Assembly (NCBI GenBank): GCA_963810525.1
Contig: CAWENB010000006.1
Coordinates: forward strand, 1-64,000
Direction of reading: 5' to 3'
DNA: 64,000 nt
From: JAICLK01 sp963810525
GTDB lineage: Bacteria > Patescibacteriota > Saccharimonadia > Saccharimonadales > UBA4665
Shown here piece after piece: positions 8,521-16,469 of this stretch. Within the stretch, counting starts at the first letter, position 1; every line of letters begins with the position of its first letter. The position numbers were made by a program, and so were the translations under genes. Below the pieces are notes generated by a model. It was not told the DNA's origin. It saw only the letters and a list, made by a program, of their open reading frames with translations, and searched no databases.

Positions 8521-9390
8521 ATGTACAGCCAGATTGCCGCAAATAAGCGCCGGACCGTTTTGATTATATTCGTGTTCCTGCTGTTCGTAACCGCGCTGGC
8601 GTGGCTGCTAGGCCGGATAGACGGCATAGGATTAATGTACGGCGTGCTTATCGGTGGGGTGATCTATGCCTTGATTATGTACTACGCCGGAAGCAGATTG
8701 AGTCTAGCCGTTAACGGCGCGCGGGAGATCCAGAAGAGCGACAATCCTCGGTTGTGGCGGATTATCGAAAATTTGTCTATCACCGACGGGTTGCCGATGC
8801 CGCGCGTTTTTATCATGAATGACCCGGCACCCAATGCATTCGCGACCGGGCGCAATCCCAAGACGTCGGCGGTATGCGCAACGTCGGGCTTGCTTGAGAT
8901 CATGGATGACGATGAGCTGCAGGGAGTGTTCGCACACGAACTAGGACATGTCAAAAACTACGATATCCGGGTTAGTATGATTGCTTTCGCGCTGGCGGCA
9001 GTGGTGTCGCTCATCGCCGACACTATCATCCGTATGACCTGGTTCCGCGACAATGATCAGGAGAACAATCAAATGATTATGATTCTGGCGATCGTTGCCG
9101 CCATACTGGCGCCGATCGTCGCGACACTCATTCAGTTGGCGATATCACGTAAACGCGAATATCTTGCCGACGCCACGGGCGCTCTGACGACCCGTTATCC
9201 CGAAGGTCTTATCAGCGCGCTTGAGAAGTTAAAGACTGCCGAACAGCCGTTGCGCAAGCAGAATACGGCTACGGCCCACTTTTTCTTTGTCAATCCGCTC
9301 AAGGGTCACAGTGTGACGAATTTGTTCAGCACGCACCCGCCGCTCGACGAACGCATCAAGCGATTGCGCGAAATGGGCACGCATGCCTGA
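8521..9390 (+). CDS. htpX: HtpX-family membrane zinc metalloprotease
   Basis: A 289-residue M48 peptidase that degrades misfolded membrane proteins at the cytoplasmic face. The zinc site HELGH is present in VFAHELGHVKNYDIR, and the third ligand Glu is in KREYLADATGAL. Two membrane helices precede the catalytic core (residues about 15-60) and two follow HELGH. The end STHPPLDERIKRLR is the standard HtpX C-terminal block. The spacing of 17 bp after lemA suggests an operon. Confidence 0.93.
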   Translation: MYSQIAANKRRTVLIIFVFLLFVTALAWLLGRIDGIGLMYGVLIGGVIYALIMYYAGSRLSLAVNGAREIQKSDNPRLWRIIENLSITDGLPMPRVFIMNDPAPNAFATGRNPKTSAVCATSGLLEIMDDDELQGVFAHELGHVKNYDIRVSMIAFALAAVVSLIADTIIRMTWFRDNDQENNQMIMILAIVAAILAPIVATLIQLAISRKREYLADATGALTTRYPEGLISALEKLKTAEQPLRKQNTATAHFFFVNPLKGHSVTNLFSTHPPLDERIKRLREMGTHA

Positions 9391-9411
9391 AGCGGTAGTT
9401 AAAACTTCTGG

Positions 9412-9417
9412 TAAAAT
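9412..9417 (+). promoter_or_regulatory. -10 box before the ligA operon
   Basis: TAAAAT ends 9 nt before ATG 9427, so this transcript is probably leaderless. It would drive the tightly packed gene set 9427-13967. Confidence 0.5.
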
Positions 9418-9426
9418 AGGGACAAC

Positions 9427-10401
9427 ATGGCGCGAGCAAAAAAACGAAGCGGTTGGAAGCGATACGCAAAAACTGCCGCTAAGCTTTCTAGTACAGCTGA
9501 AGATAATAAACAGGCACGGCCCATTGAAAGGGCGGATCCGAAGTCCGTGTCGGCAGTAGACCAGGGTCCGGAGACGCGTTCGACGATCATGTCGGCTCCC
9601 CGCTTGTTTGGCCGTTCATGTGCGGTGCTGAAAAATCATTGGAAAATGTTTACTTTGATGGGTGTCGCCTACGTGGCGGCGTATGTCTTGCTAGTCGGTA
9701 TTTCGAACGGAACGCTGACAACCGCAAAGGCGGATCTGGCACTGAGGCATGCTAACGGGTTGCCCGCCGGTGCCTCGCTGGTGACTACGCTCCTGAATTC
9801 ATCGGGTAATAACACTAACACCGCGGCCGGCGTTTACCAAACTATCATGCTGCTCATCATGAGCCTAGCGCTTATTTGGGCGCTTCGACAGTTGGCGGAC
9901 GGGCAGACCATCCGGGCGCGCGACGCGTTTTATAAAGGCTCAGCCCCCTTGATACCCTTCTTGCTGGTACTGCTGGTGGTCGGACTTGAACTGCTGCCCA
10001 TGGTAGCCGGTGGGGCGTTGTATAACATGATTGTGAGTAATGGCGTGGCGGTCGGCGGAGTGGAAAAAGTTCTGGCTATGCTGCTTTGTCTAGCGTTGGC
10101 GGCAGTGAGTTTATATTTAATCTGCTCTTCACTTTTTGCGCTCTATATTATTACCGAACCGGACGCTACGCCGATGCGGGCGTTGCGCCGGGCACGCGGC
10201 TTGGTACGCCGCCGACGTCTGCTTGTATGGCGCAAGCTGCTGTTTATGCCGGTCGCCGTCGGTGCAATCTGTGTTGTTATCCTGCTGCCGGTGGCGCTCT
10301 ACTTAACCGCTCTAGCTACATTCGTTTTCTTGCTACTGACCACTGTGGCACTTGCCGTCGTGCATAGTTATATGTACTCCTTGTATAGAGAACTACAATG
10401 A
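9427..10401 (+). CDS. multi-pass membrane protein of unknown function
   Basis: 324 residues. A basic, soluble N-terminus of about 55 residues (Lys/Arg rich) is followed by about six hydrophobic segments, including LMGVAYVAAYVLLVGIS, IMLLIMSLALIWAL and FLLVLLVVGLELLPMVAG. A positively charged loop (RALRRARGLVRRRRLLVWRK) lies before the last pair of helices and should face the cytoplasm. The pattern resembles the glycerophosphoryl diester phosphodiesterase membrane-domain family seen in many Patescibacteria, but I see no catalytic motif. It overlaps ligA by 4 bp (ATGA), so it is translationally coupled to it. Confidence 0.7.
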   Translation: MARAKKRSGWKRYAKTAAKLSSTAEDNKQARPIERADPKSVSAVDQGPETRSTIMSAPRLFGRSCAVLKNHWKMFTLMGVAYVAAYVLLVGISNGTLTTAKADLALRHANGLPAGASLVTTLLNSSGNNTNTAAGVYQTIMLLIMSLALIWALRQLADGQTIRARDAFYKGSAPLIPFLLVLLVVGLELLPMVAGGALYNMIVSNGVAVGGVEKVLAMLLCLALAAVSLYLICSSLFALYIITEPDATPMRALRRARGLVRRRRLLVWRKLLFMPVAVGAICVVILLPVALYLTALATFVFLLLTTVALAVVHSYMYSLYRELQ

Positions 10402-12425
10402 TCACGCCAACAAAACGGCAGGCCGAAGAAAGGATTGCGAAGCTTAGGCAATTGATTGCCGACTACCGTTATCACTACCATGTGCTTGACGAGTCCATAA
10501 TGAGCGAGGCGGCAGCTGATTCGCTCAAGCATGAACTGTCCGAACTTGAAATGCAGTATCCCGAGCTGATTACTGCTGATTCGCCGTCCCAGCGTGTGGC
10601 CGGCGAGCCGTTGCCTGGTTTCAAACAGGTGCGACATTCCCAGCGGATGCTCAGCCTGAACGATGTGTTCAGTCGCGAAGAAGTGGTTGCCTGGATTGAA
10701 CGGATGCAGAAACTGGCGCCCGAAGCCAATCCCGATTTTTTTATCGATCTTAAGCTCGACGGCTTCGCCTGTGCGCTGATTTATGAAGACGGCAAGCTGG
10801 CACAAGCAGTCACGCGCGGTGACAGTTTCGTGGGTGAAGATGTGACCATGAATGTACGTACTATGGAGAGTGTGCCGCTTGAACTGCGCGCGAACAAAAA
10901 ATTCACGAAATTTTTGCGTGGCCGGACCGAGATCCGCGGCGAAGTCATCATCTACAAAAAAGATTTCGAGGAGCTGAACAAGCGGCGCGAGGCCGAGGAC
11001 AAACCGGTATTCGCCAACCCGCGTAATCTTGCGGCCGGAAGTATCCGCCAGCTTGATCCGAAACTGGCCGCCGCCCGGCCGTTAAGGTTCCGGGCATGGG
11101 ACATTCTTCGGAATGATCCGTCTGAAGTACCGACCAACGATGTTGCTTACGAAGCGGCCCGCGCGCTCGGTATTTCGGCCGGCAGTCAGTCACGGGTGCT
11201 GAAAGATATCGACGCCATTATGCGCTTCGTTGACGATTGGGAAGATAAGCGGCACCGATTGCCGTACAACACCGACGGGTTGGTAATAAAAATCAATGAC
11301 CGGATTTTATTTGATCGGCTCGGTGTCGTAGGTAAAGCGCCGCGGGCGGCCGTCGCTTACAAATACGCTGCCGAAGAAGCAACGACCATCGTGCGCGATA
11401 TCGTTATCAGTATCGGTCGCACCGGTGCCGCAACACCGGTAGCCGTATTTGATCCGGTGCAGGTTGCCGGTACGACCGTGCAGCACGCCAGTTTGCACAA
11501 CGCCGACGAGATCGCGCGTAAAGACATTCGAGTCGGTGATACGGTCATTATCTTCAAGGCTGGCGACATTATCCCGCAGGTATCGAGAGTTTTGACAGAG
11601 CTGCGGCCAAAAACGGCCCGGAAATTTGATATGGAGCATGAGCTCAAGCGGCAATATCCGGAGCTTAAGTTTGTTCGTCCGGAAGGTGAAGTCGTGTACC
11701 GGATGAAGGGCGCGACCGGCAAACTGTTGCTCAAGCAAGCTCTCGAGCACTTCGCGTCCAAAGCAGCACTTGATATCGACACGCTCGGCGAGAAAAACGT
11801 GGCGGCGCTGGTCGATTCCAAGCTCGTGCACGACCTGGCGGATATTTATAGGCTAAGTAAGGAACAGGTGCTTGAGCTTGACCGCTTCGCAGATATTTCC
11901 GCGCAGAAGTTGGTCGATGCCGTGCAGGCTAAAAAATCGCCCGAATTGCCGCGTTTTATATACGGTCTCGGTATCCGCCACGTCGGTTCGCAAACAGCCA
12001 TTGACCTGGCTGAGCACTTTGGCTCGCTTGAAAAGCTGAGTAATACCACACTCGACGAGCTCCTTCAGGTCGAAGGCATCGGCGAAGTGGTGGCCGAATC
12101 AGTTTTGGCCTGGTTCGCCGATCCGGATAACCAAAAGTTCCTCGAAAAATTCGAACGCGAAGGCGTGAAACCGCACTACGAATCCAAGGCGCGCGGTCCG
12201 CTGCATGGCAAGAGTTTCGTCATTACCGGTACGTTGGAGACTATGAGCCGCGATGGGGCGGCGGTTAAAATCCGTGAGCTGGGTGGCACGTTTCAATCAA
12301 GCGTCGGCAAAGACACGAGCTTCCTGGTAGCGGGCAAAAACGTCGGCGCCAGCAAGCTTGCCAAAGCCGAAAAACTCGGTACCAAATTGCTTGATGAAGC
12401 AGCGCTTCGTGATATGTTGGAATAA
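10398..12425 (+). CDS. ligA: NAD-dependent DNA ligase, without zinc-finger cysteines
   Basis: The replicative ligase, which seals nicks using NAD. It is 675 residues, a normal length. Domain order: Ia domain (RYHYHVLDE), adenylation domain with the catalytic lysine K119 in KLDG, ANPRNLAAGS motif, VGKAPRAAVAYKY motif, OB fold (IGRTGAATPVAVFDPV), zinc-finger region, helix-hairpin-helix repeats (IYGLGIRHVGSQTA, VEGIGEVVAESV) and a C-terminal BRCT domain (LHGKSFVITGTLE). Odd: the zinc-finger region between the OB fold and HFASKAALDID has no cysteine at all, where the family normally has four; the whole protein has one Cys. It is coupled by ATGA overlap to the upstream membrane gene. Confidence 0.96.
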   Translation: MITPTKRQAEERIAKLRQLIADYRYHYHVLDESIMSEAAADSLKHELSELEMQYPELITADSPSQRVAGEPLPGFKQVRHSQRMLSLNDVFSREEVVAWIERMQKLAPEANPDFFIDLKLDGFACALIYEDGKLAQAVTRGDSFVGEDVTMNVRTMESVPLELRANKKFTKFLRGRTEIRGEVIIYKKDFEELNKRREAEDKPVFANPRNLAAGSIRQLDPKLAAARPLRFRAWDILRNDPSEVPTNDVAYEAARALGISAGSQSRVLKDIDAIMRFVDDWEDKRHRLPYNTDGLVIKINDRILFDRLGVVGKAPRAAVAYKYAAEEATTIVRDIVISIGRTGAATPVAVFDPVQVAGTTVQHASLHNADEIARKDIRVGDTVIIFKAGDIIPQVSRVLTELRPKTARKFDMEHELKRQYPELKFVRPEGEVVYRMKGATGKLLLKQALEHFASKAALDIDTLGEKNVAALVDSKLVHDLADIYRLSKEQVLELDRFADISAQKLVDAVQAKKSPELPRFIYGLGIRHVGSQTAIDLAEHFGSLEKLSNTTLDELLQVEGIGEVVAESVLAWFADPDNQKFLEKFEREGVKPHYESKARGPLHGKSFVITGTLETMSRDGAAVKIRELGGTFQSSVGKDTSFLVAGKNVGASKLAKAEKLGTKLLDEAALRDMLE

Positions 12426-12430
12426 TTAAT

Positions 12431-12916
12431 ATGTCAGAACTCTTTCGATTCAGCCCGATTCTTGATGGTAAATCGTTCCATACAGCGCTCTGGTATCTTG
12501 CCCGTCAGAGTGCGCTGCTCGCCGAACTGATTCTGGGACAAAAACTTGCTATCGACACGCTTACCATTTTTTCGCACTTTCCAGAAGAACTTGCGTTTTT
12601 GGATCACACCGTTCGCCGTTTCGGCCCGGTCTCACCGGCGACACACGGCGAAACGCTCTATGTTGATGCGGATTTTACAGTCGATGACCATCGCATTCAC
12701 TACCTAGGTGTGCGCGAACCCGACAGCACCCGGCCGCAAGTAGGATATGCCGATTACCCGGTTGACGATTATGACGACATCAAAGTCCTGAGCAGCCCTT
12801 ATGTGCGGGAGATAACCTCGGGCAGAGGGCAAAAGCTGCTTGAGTTACGGCATCCGGATTTTGACGTTTTTGGGTATATTACACGAAAGGAGGATCGATT
12901 ATGTTCGACGAGTTGA
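12431..12916 (+). CDS. VOC-like hypothetical protein (161 aa)
   Basis: A small soluble protein of 161 residues. The order of predicted strands and the internal similarity to the next gene (both read as half-domains of the glyoxalase/VOC fold, with strand segments such as LDHTVRRFGPVSP and IHYLGVREPDS) suggest a distant VOC or YecM-like protein. No metal-binding triad is obvious. It starts 5 bp after ligA and overlaps the next gene by 16 bp, so it belongs to the same operon. Function unknown. Confidence 0.6.
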   Translation: MSELFRFSPILDGKSFHTALWYLARQSALLAELILGQKLAIDTLTIFSHFPEELAFLDHTVRRFGPVSPATHGETLYVDADFTVDDHRIHYLGVREPDSTRPQVGYADYPVDDYDDIKVLSSPYVREITSGRGQKLLELRHPDFDVFGYITRKEDRLCSTS

Positions 12917-13422
12917 ACCAGGCAATCGGCGAGTACCGGCTCAAGTGGCAGACTATGGTTAAGGAGCGTATAAACGGCAATTTTTTTGCCGACTTGTTGC
13001 CGACGAGCGTCGGCTGGAAAGCTGAAGATTTAGCCGACTTCGATAGGCGTTTTGCTGTACTACGCGGGGCTTGTGAACAGGTGCACTTGGTGTGGCTGAA
13101 CGGACGCTGGATTGCCACGATAGTACTCAAAAGCGAAAAGCTGGAATGGGAAATCGGCATTATCAAACTAATGCAGCGCCGGCCAGGGTCGACGGACGCT
13201 ATCGGGCTTGACCATATAGACTTCTACAGTCCGACTCCGCCGAACGCCAATGCATTGCTGGCTCAGGAGCCGGATCTTAACTTCACTGACGAAGCCAACG
13301 GTTTGTGCAAATGGACGTCGCTGTGGTTCGGCGGCACCGAAGCGAAGTTCAGGCACGAGACGACGCTTGATGTCTGTATTGCCGAATTGCGTGAAGCGCG
13401 GGAGCGGATTATTCCGTCATGA
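12901..13422 (+). CDS. YecM/VOC-like hypothetical protein (173 aa)
   Basis: 173 residues with a pattern like E. coli YecM: NGRWIATIVLK, then EWEIGIIKL, then GLDHIDFYSP, and a final AKFRHETTLDVCIAEL, which parallel NGRPICLFKL, HWQFSIVEL, GWEHIEIV and IKFHPWSIEEIV in YecM. YecM has a VOC-type fold and no firmly assigned activity. The start ATG 12901 has a very strong ribosome binding site (AAAGGAGG). Its end overlaps the ITPase gene by 4 bp. The YecM relation is from remembered family pattern and is moderately sure. Confidence 0.6.
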   Translation: MFDELNQAIGEYRLKWQTMVKERINGNFFADLLPTSVGWKAEDLADFDRRFAVLRGACEQVHLVWLNGRWIATIVLKSEKLEWEIGIIKLMQRRPGSTDAIGLDHIDFYSPTPPNANALLAQEPDLNFTDEANGLCKWTSLWFGGTEAKFRHETTLDVCIAELREARERIIPS

Positions 13423-13967
13423 TCACGGATGTCGTATTCATAACCGGCAACCAGCACAAGGCAGACTATCTCACTAAATGGCTGGGGATGCCGGTTCGTC
13501 ACCAAAAAATCGAGCTTAATGAAATCCAGTCACTTGATCTGCGCGAAGTTGCCGAACACAAGGCTCGGCAGGCCTACGAAATCGTGAAACAACCGGTGCT
13601 GGTCGAAGATGTGGCGCTTAATTTTTCCGCGATGGGGAGATTGCCCGGTACGCTCATTAAATTGTTTATTGAGGAAGTAGGCAACGAGGGTTTGTGCAGA
13701 TTGGCGGATAGCTTACCGGACCGGGGTGCCGAAGCACTCATTTGCTACGCGCTGTTTGATGGTGAAGCCGTGGGTTTTTTTGAAGGCAAAACCGTCGGAA
13801 CAATCGCCAAATCGCCGCGTGGCAGCGAAGGTTTCGGCTGGAACCCGATATTCATCCCAAACGGCAGCGATAAAACGTTTGCTGAGATGGTCGACGAAGA
13901 CCGCATGCCGTATGGTCACCGAGCTGAGGCCGTGGCGAAACTCCGCGCGTTCTTTCAAAAAACATGA
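13419..13967 (+). CDS. ITPase / non-canonical purine NTP pyrophosphatase (Ham1/RdgB family)
   Basis: 182 residues. Members hydrolyse dITP, ITP and XTP to the monophosphate and so keep deaminated purines out of DNA and RNA. Seen: FITGNQHKADYL (nucleotide-binding TGNxxK motif), VLVEDVALNFSAMGRLPGTLIKLF (closer to the eukaryote/archaeal ITPA form than to RdgB), and GFGWNPIFIPNGSDKTFAEM (FGWDPIF-type substrate loop). It is the last tightly coupled gene of the ligA operon (ATGA overlap). Confidence 0.9.
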   Translation: MITDVVFITGNQHKADYLTKWLGMPVRHQKIELNEIQSLDLREVAEHKARQAYEIVKQPVLVEDVALNFSAMGRLPGTLIKLFIEEVGNEGLCRLADSLPDRGAEALICYALFDGEAVGFFEGKTVGTIAKSPRGSEGFGWNPIFIPNGSDKTFAEMVDEDRMPYGHRAEAVAKLRAFFQKT

Positions 13968-13986
13968 CGTGCTTCCGGCATTTTGT

Positions 13987-13992
13987 TATCCT
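13987..13992 (+). promoter_or_regulatory. -10 box of the EEP hydrolase gene
   Basis: TATCCT ends 10 nt before ATG 14003, consistent with a separate leaderless transcript. Confidence 0.4.
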
Positions 13993-14002
13993 AAGAACCT
14001 AG

Positions 14003-14941
14003 ATGACTATTCGTATTGCTAGTTATAACCTTTGGAACGGCGCCAAACAAACTTATTCCCGGCTCGCCGATTTCGCCAAAGAGCAGCAGTTCGACGTACT
14101 ATGTCTGCAAGAGGTGAACGGCTGGCAGGATAACGACTTTGCCAGACTCAAAGATTTTGCCGATCGCGCTGAATACACCGATTACGAATTCGGGAACAGT
14201 ATCAGCGAATACAAGCTCGTAAGTTTTAGTATGCTGCCGATTACGTTCCGCACTGTGCATCTCGAGGGATTTTGGCATTGTGCGATTGAAATCCATATCG
14301 AGGTTGACGGCCGTGAAGTGGTGATCGTCAACTTGCATTTGGATCCGTGGAAAGAGGATCCGCGATTGCGCGAGATCGAACGTTTGTTTGAGCTCATCGA
14401 CGCAACAAAACCTACGGCCATAATCGGAGATTTCAATAGCCTTGCCCGGAGCGACAAGTACCCGCCTGAATTTCTAGTCGAGCTGCAGCGTCGCAAAATC
14501 GCCAAGTACGGGCAGGATGCCCTCGACTATCGGGTGACCGACTTTTTGACCGCCGCCGGCTTCGTCGACGCGGCGGAGCAGGTTGGCCGCAAGGATATGA
14601 CCGTACCGACTGCGTACAACACCGACGAGGTACATGAGATACCATCGCGTATCGATTATGCCTTCGTGAATCAGGCGCTGTTGCCGCTTGTCCGGGATTA
14701 TTCAATCATAAAAAACACGGCGACCGATAAAATCTCTGATCACTACCCAATAGTCTTGACGCTGAGTACCGATTCGCCAACTCAGCCGGTTGCGGATGAT
14801 GTCGGTAAAGAAAAGGTTAAGCCTGCCAAGCCAGCGCCGCCGCCGAAGCCCGCTAAGCCTGCACCGTCCCCGAAACCTCCCGAGCACCCGAAAGAGACCG
14901 TTATCCAGGAAGACGGGGAAGTAGAAATAAAGTTACACTAA
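14003..14941 (+). CDS. endonuclease/exonuclease/phosphatase (EEP) family hydrolase
   Basis: 312 residues. The core (about 1-250) has the EEP metal-dependent phosphoesterase motifs: ASYNLWNG (Asn), LCLQEVNGW (catalytic Glu), VNLHLDPW, IIGDFNSLARSD (Asp/Asn pair) and ISDHYPIVLTL (C-terminal Asp-His). EEP proteins cleave phosphodiester bonds in DNA, RNA, phospholipids or signalling molecules; the substrate here is open. No signal peptide is visible. The C-terminal 60 residues are a Pro/Lys/Ala-rich tail of PAPPPKPAKPAPSPKPP type, a flexible extension not normal for the family. Confidence 0.85.
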   Translation: MTIRIASYNLWNGAKQTYSRLADFAKEQQFDVLCLQEVNGWQDNDFARLKDFADRAEYTDYEFGNSISEYKLVSFSMLPITFRTVHLEGFWHCAIEIHIEVDGREVVIVNLHLDPWKEDPRLREIERLFELIDATKPTAIIGDFNSLARSDKYPPEFLVELQRRKIAKYGQDALDYRVTDFLTAAGFVDAAEQVGRKDMTVPTAYNTDEVHEIPSRIDYAFVNQALLPLVRDYSIIKNTATDKISDHYPIVLTLSTDSPTQPVADDVGKEKVKPAKPAPPPKPAKPAPSPKPPEHPKETVIQEDGEVEIKLH

Positions 14942-14951
14942 CAACTAGGTC

Positions 14952-15344
14952 TTAGACTTCTAGGTTTGCGCTAAAAGTGCCCGAGAACTCTTCGGGCGGA
15001 ATTTTCTCAGGGAAAGCTGTTTGGCAGATCTGTAGCGCCAAGAGCATGGCCGGCAGCTCATGTATTGAGAGCTCAGTGAACACTGCTCCCAACGCATTAA
15101 GGTTATTCGTTATCTTTTCGTCTTGGGTTAAGCCACTCGAAGCGTGCGCGATCCCCCTCACTTGCTGGTCATCGGGCGACGCGGCAGCGGCAAGCATTTG
15201 ACCATAGTGGTCAAGCGTTTCCTGCCATCTTTCATCATTATTCAGCAAGTGAAAGATGCCCATTACACCGCCATCTTCCTCAACGGCAGCACGCAGTTCT
15301 TCCTTGGCGCGGTTATACCCGGAGCCAGGTACGGATTCAGACAT
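14952..15344 (-). CDS. hypothetical protein (130 aa)
   Basis: A small acidic helical protein of about 130 residues from MSESVPGSGY. No motif is recognised. The frame is open a further 8 codons upstream, but a TATATT/TATTAT-type -10 box directly before ATG 15344 supports the shorter, leaderless start. It lies between the EEP gene (convergent) and the IS30 element, whose left end is 43 bp upstream of its start. Confidence 0.6.
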   Translation of the reverse strand: MSESVPGSGYNRAKEELRAAVEEDGGVMGIFHLLNNDERWQETLDHYGQMLAAAASPDDQQVRGIAHASSGLTQDEKITNNLNALGAVFTELSIHELPAMLLALQICQTAFPEKIPPEEFSGTFSANLEV

Positions 15345-15386
15345 ATTTATATAATATAATAATAACAAAGTACGATCAACAATGCA

Positions 15387-16468
15387 TTCCCGAATTAACC
15401 TTCAAAACGCAACCTAAGAAAACCTGAAGAGCCATGCGGCTTCCGCGTACGCTGTTGTTTGCAAGAACTAACAGTAATACGGAGGTTGCCAGCATGGCTC
15501 ACCATCACTTTACCCGAGATGACCGGGTTCTTCTAGCAAAACTAAAGACCGCCGGGCTCACGAACCAATCTTGTGCCCGCATCCTCAGGTTCCACCCTTC
15601 GTCTGTAGGTAGGGAGCTGCGTCGGGGCGCAGCTCCGACTGCGACCGGCTATGACATCCGCGTCGCCCGAAACCGCAACCGTCGGTTGAGGTATGCGGCC
15701 AACCAGCAGCACCGCAGGCTACACGACGCCGAGGCTGAGCAGCTCACGGCGCTCCTGCGGCAGTGTTACAGCCCCGAGCAGGCCGGACAGGCTGTTGGTT
15801 TGAGTCATAGTACGGTCTACCGCTGGCTCTGGGCACAACCCAAAGCTTTCTTGGCCACCATGTGGCAGTTCCTGCGCCACAAGAAGCTCCGTCGGAAGTA
15901 CGGCACCAAGCGCCGGGAACGGCAGCGAGAACTGCAGAAGAAACGCTGGATCGACTCACGTCCCCAATCAGTGAACGACCGGCTGTTCTACGGCCATTGG
16001 GAGGGCGACACCGTTCGCGGCAAAGGTAACTCCGGCTACCTCGTCACCCTGGTCGAACGGAAGAGCGGTTACGCCCTCGTCGGCTACATTTCGCAGGCCA
16101 CCAAGGAGCAGTTCCGGACATGTGCTGAACAGCTGCTTGCCCCACTCCCGCGACATCTGAAACGTAGCCTGACGCTCGACAATGGCACAGAGATGCAAGA
16201 CTTTGAGATACTGGAAAAACATACCGGTCTGACCGTCTACTTTGCCCACCCCTACCATTCCTGGGAACGGGGCAGCAACGAGAACTTCAATGGGCTGCTC
16301 CGGCAATTCTTTCCGAAAGGCTCCTCATTCGCTAACGTCACACAGGAGCAGGTTGACCTGGCGGCCAACCTGCTCAATACTAGACCGCGTAAACGACACG
16401 GCTACCAAAGCCCTGCCACGCTACTCAAGCCGTACTTAGCTGTTGCGATTTGAATGAGAATTCAGGAT
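15387..16468 (+). mobile_element. IS30-family insertion sequence
   Basis: About 1,082 bp bounded by imperfect 27-bp terminal inverted repeats: left 15387-15413 and right 16442-16468, 20 of 27 positions matching. The right repeat overlaps the last four codons of the transposase. The element abuts the IS66-type element, whose left repeat begins one or two bases later, so one probably inserted at the edge of the other. No clear target duplication can be read because of this abutment. Confidence 0.85.
15494..16453 (+). CDS. IS30-family transposase
   Basis: 319 residues from ATG 15494 (GGAGG-like ribosome binding site at 15481-15485); the frame is open further back to 15434. The N-terminal helix-turn-helix (FTRDDRVLLAKLKTAGLTNQ and SSVGRELRRG) is that of IS30. 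The DDE catalytic core is visible as GHWEGDTVRG (first Asp), TLDNGTEMQDF (second Asp) and the Glu in SWERGSNENFNGLLRQFFPKG. The full motif set and length indicate an intact, potentially active transposase. Confidence 0.95.
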   Translation: MAHHHFTRDDRVLLAKLKTAGLTNQSCARILRFHPSSVGRELRRGAAPTATGYDIRVARNRNRRLRYAANQQHRRLHDAEAEQLTALLRQCYSPEQAGQAVGLSHSTVYRWLWAQPKAFLATMWQFLRHKKLRRKYGTKRRERQRELQKKRWIDSRPQSVNDRLFYGHWEGDTVRGKGNSGYLVTLVERKSGYALVGYISQATKEQFRTCAEQLLAPLPRHLKRSLTLDNGTEMQDFEILEKHTGLTVYFAHPYHSWERGSNENFNGLLRQFFPKGSSFANVTQEQVDLAANLLNTRPRKRHGYQSPATLLKPYLAVAI

Positions 16469-16469
16469 T

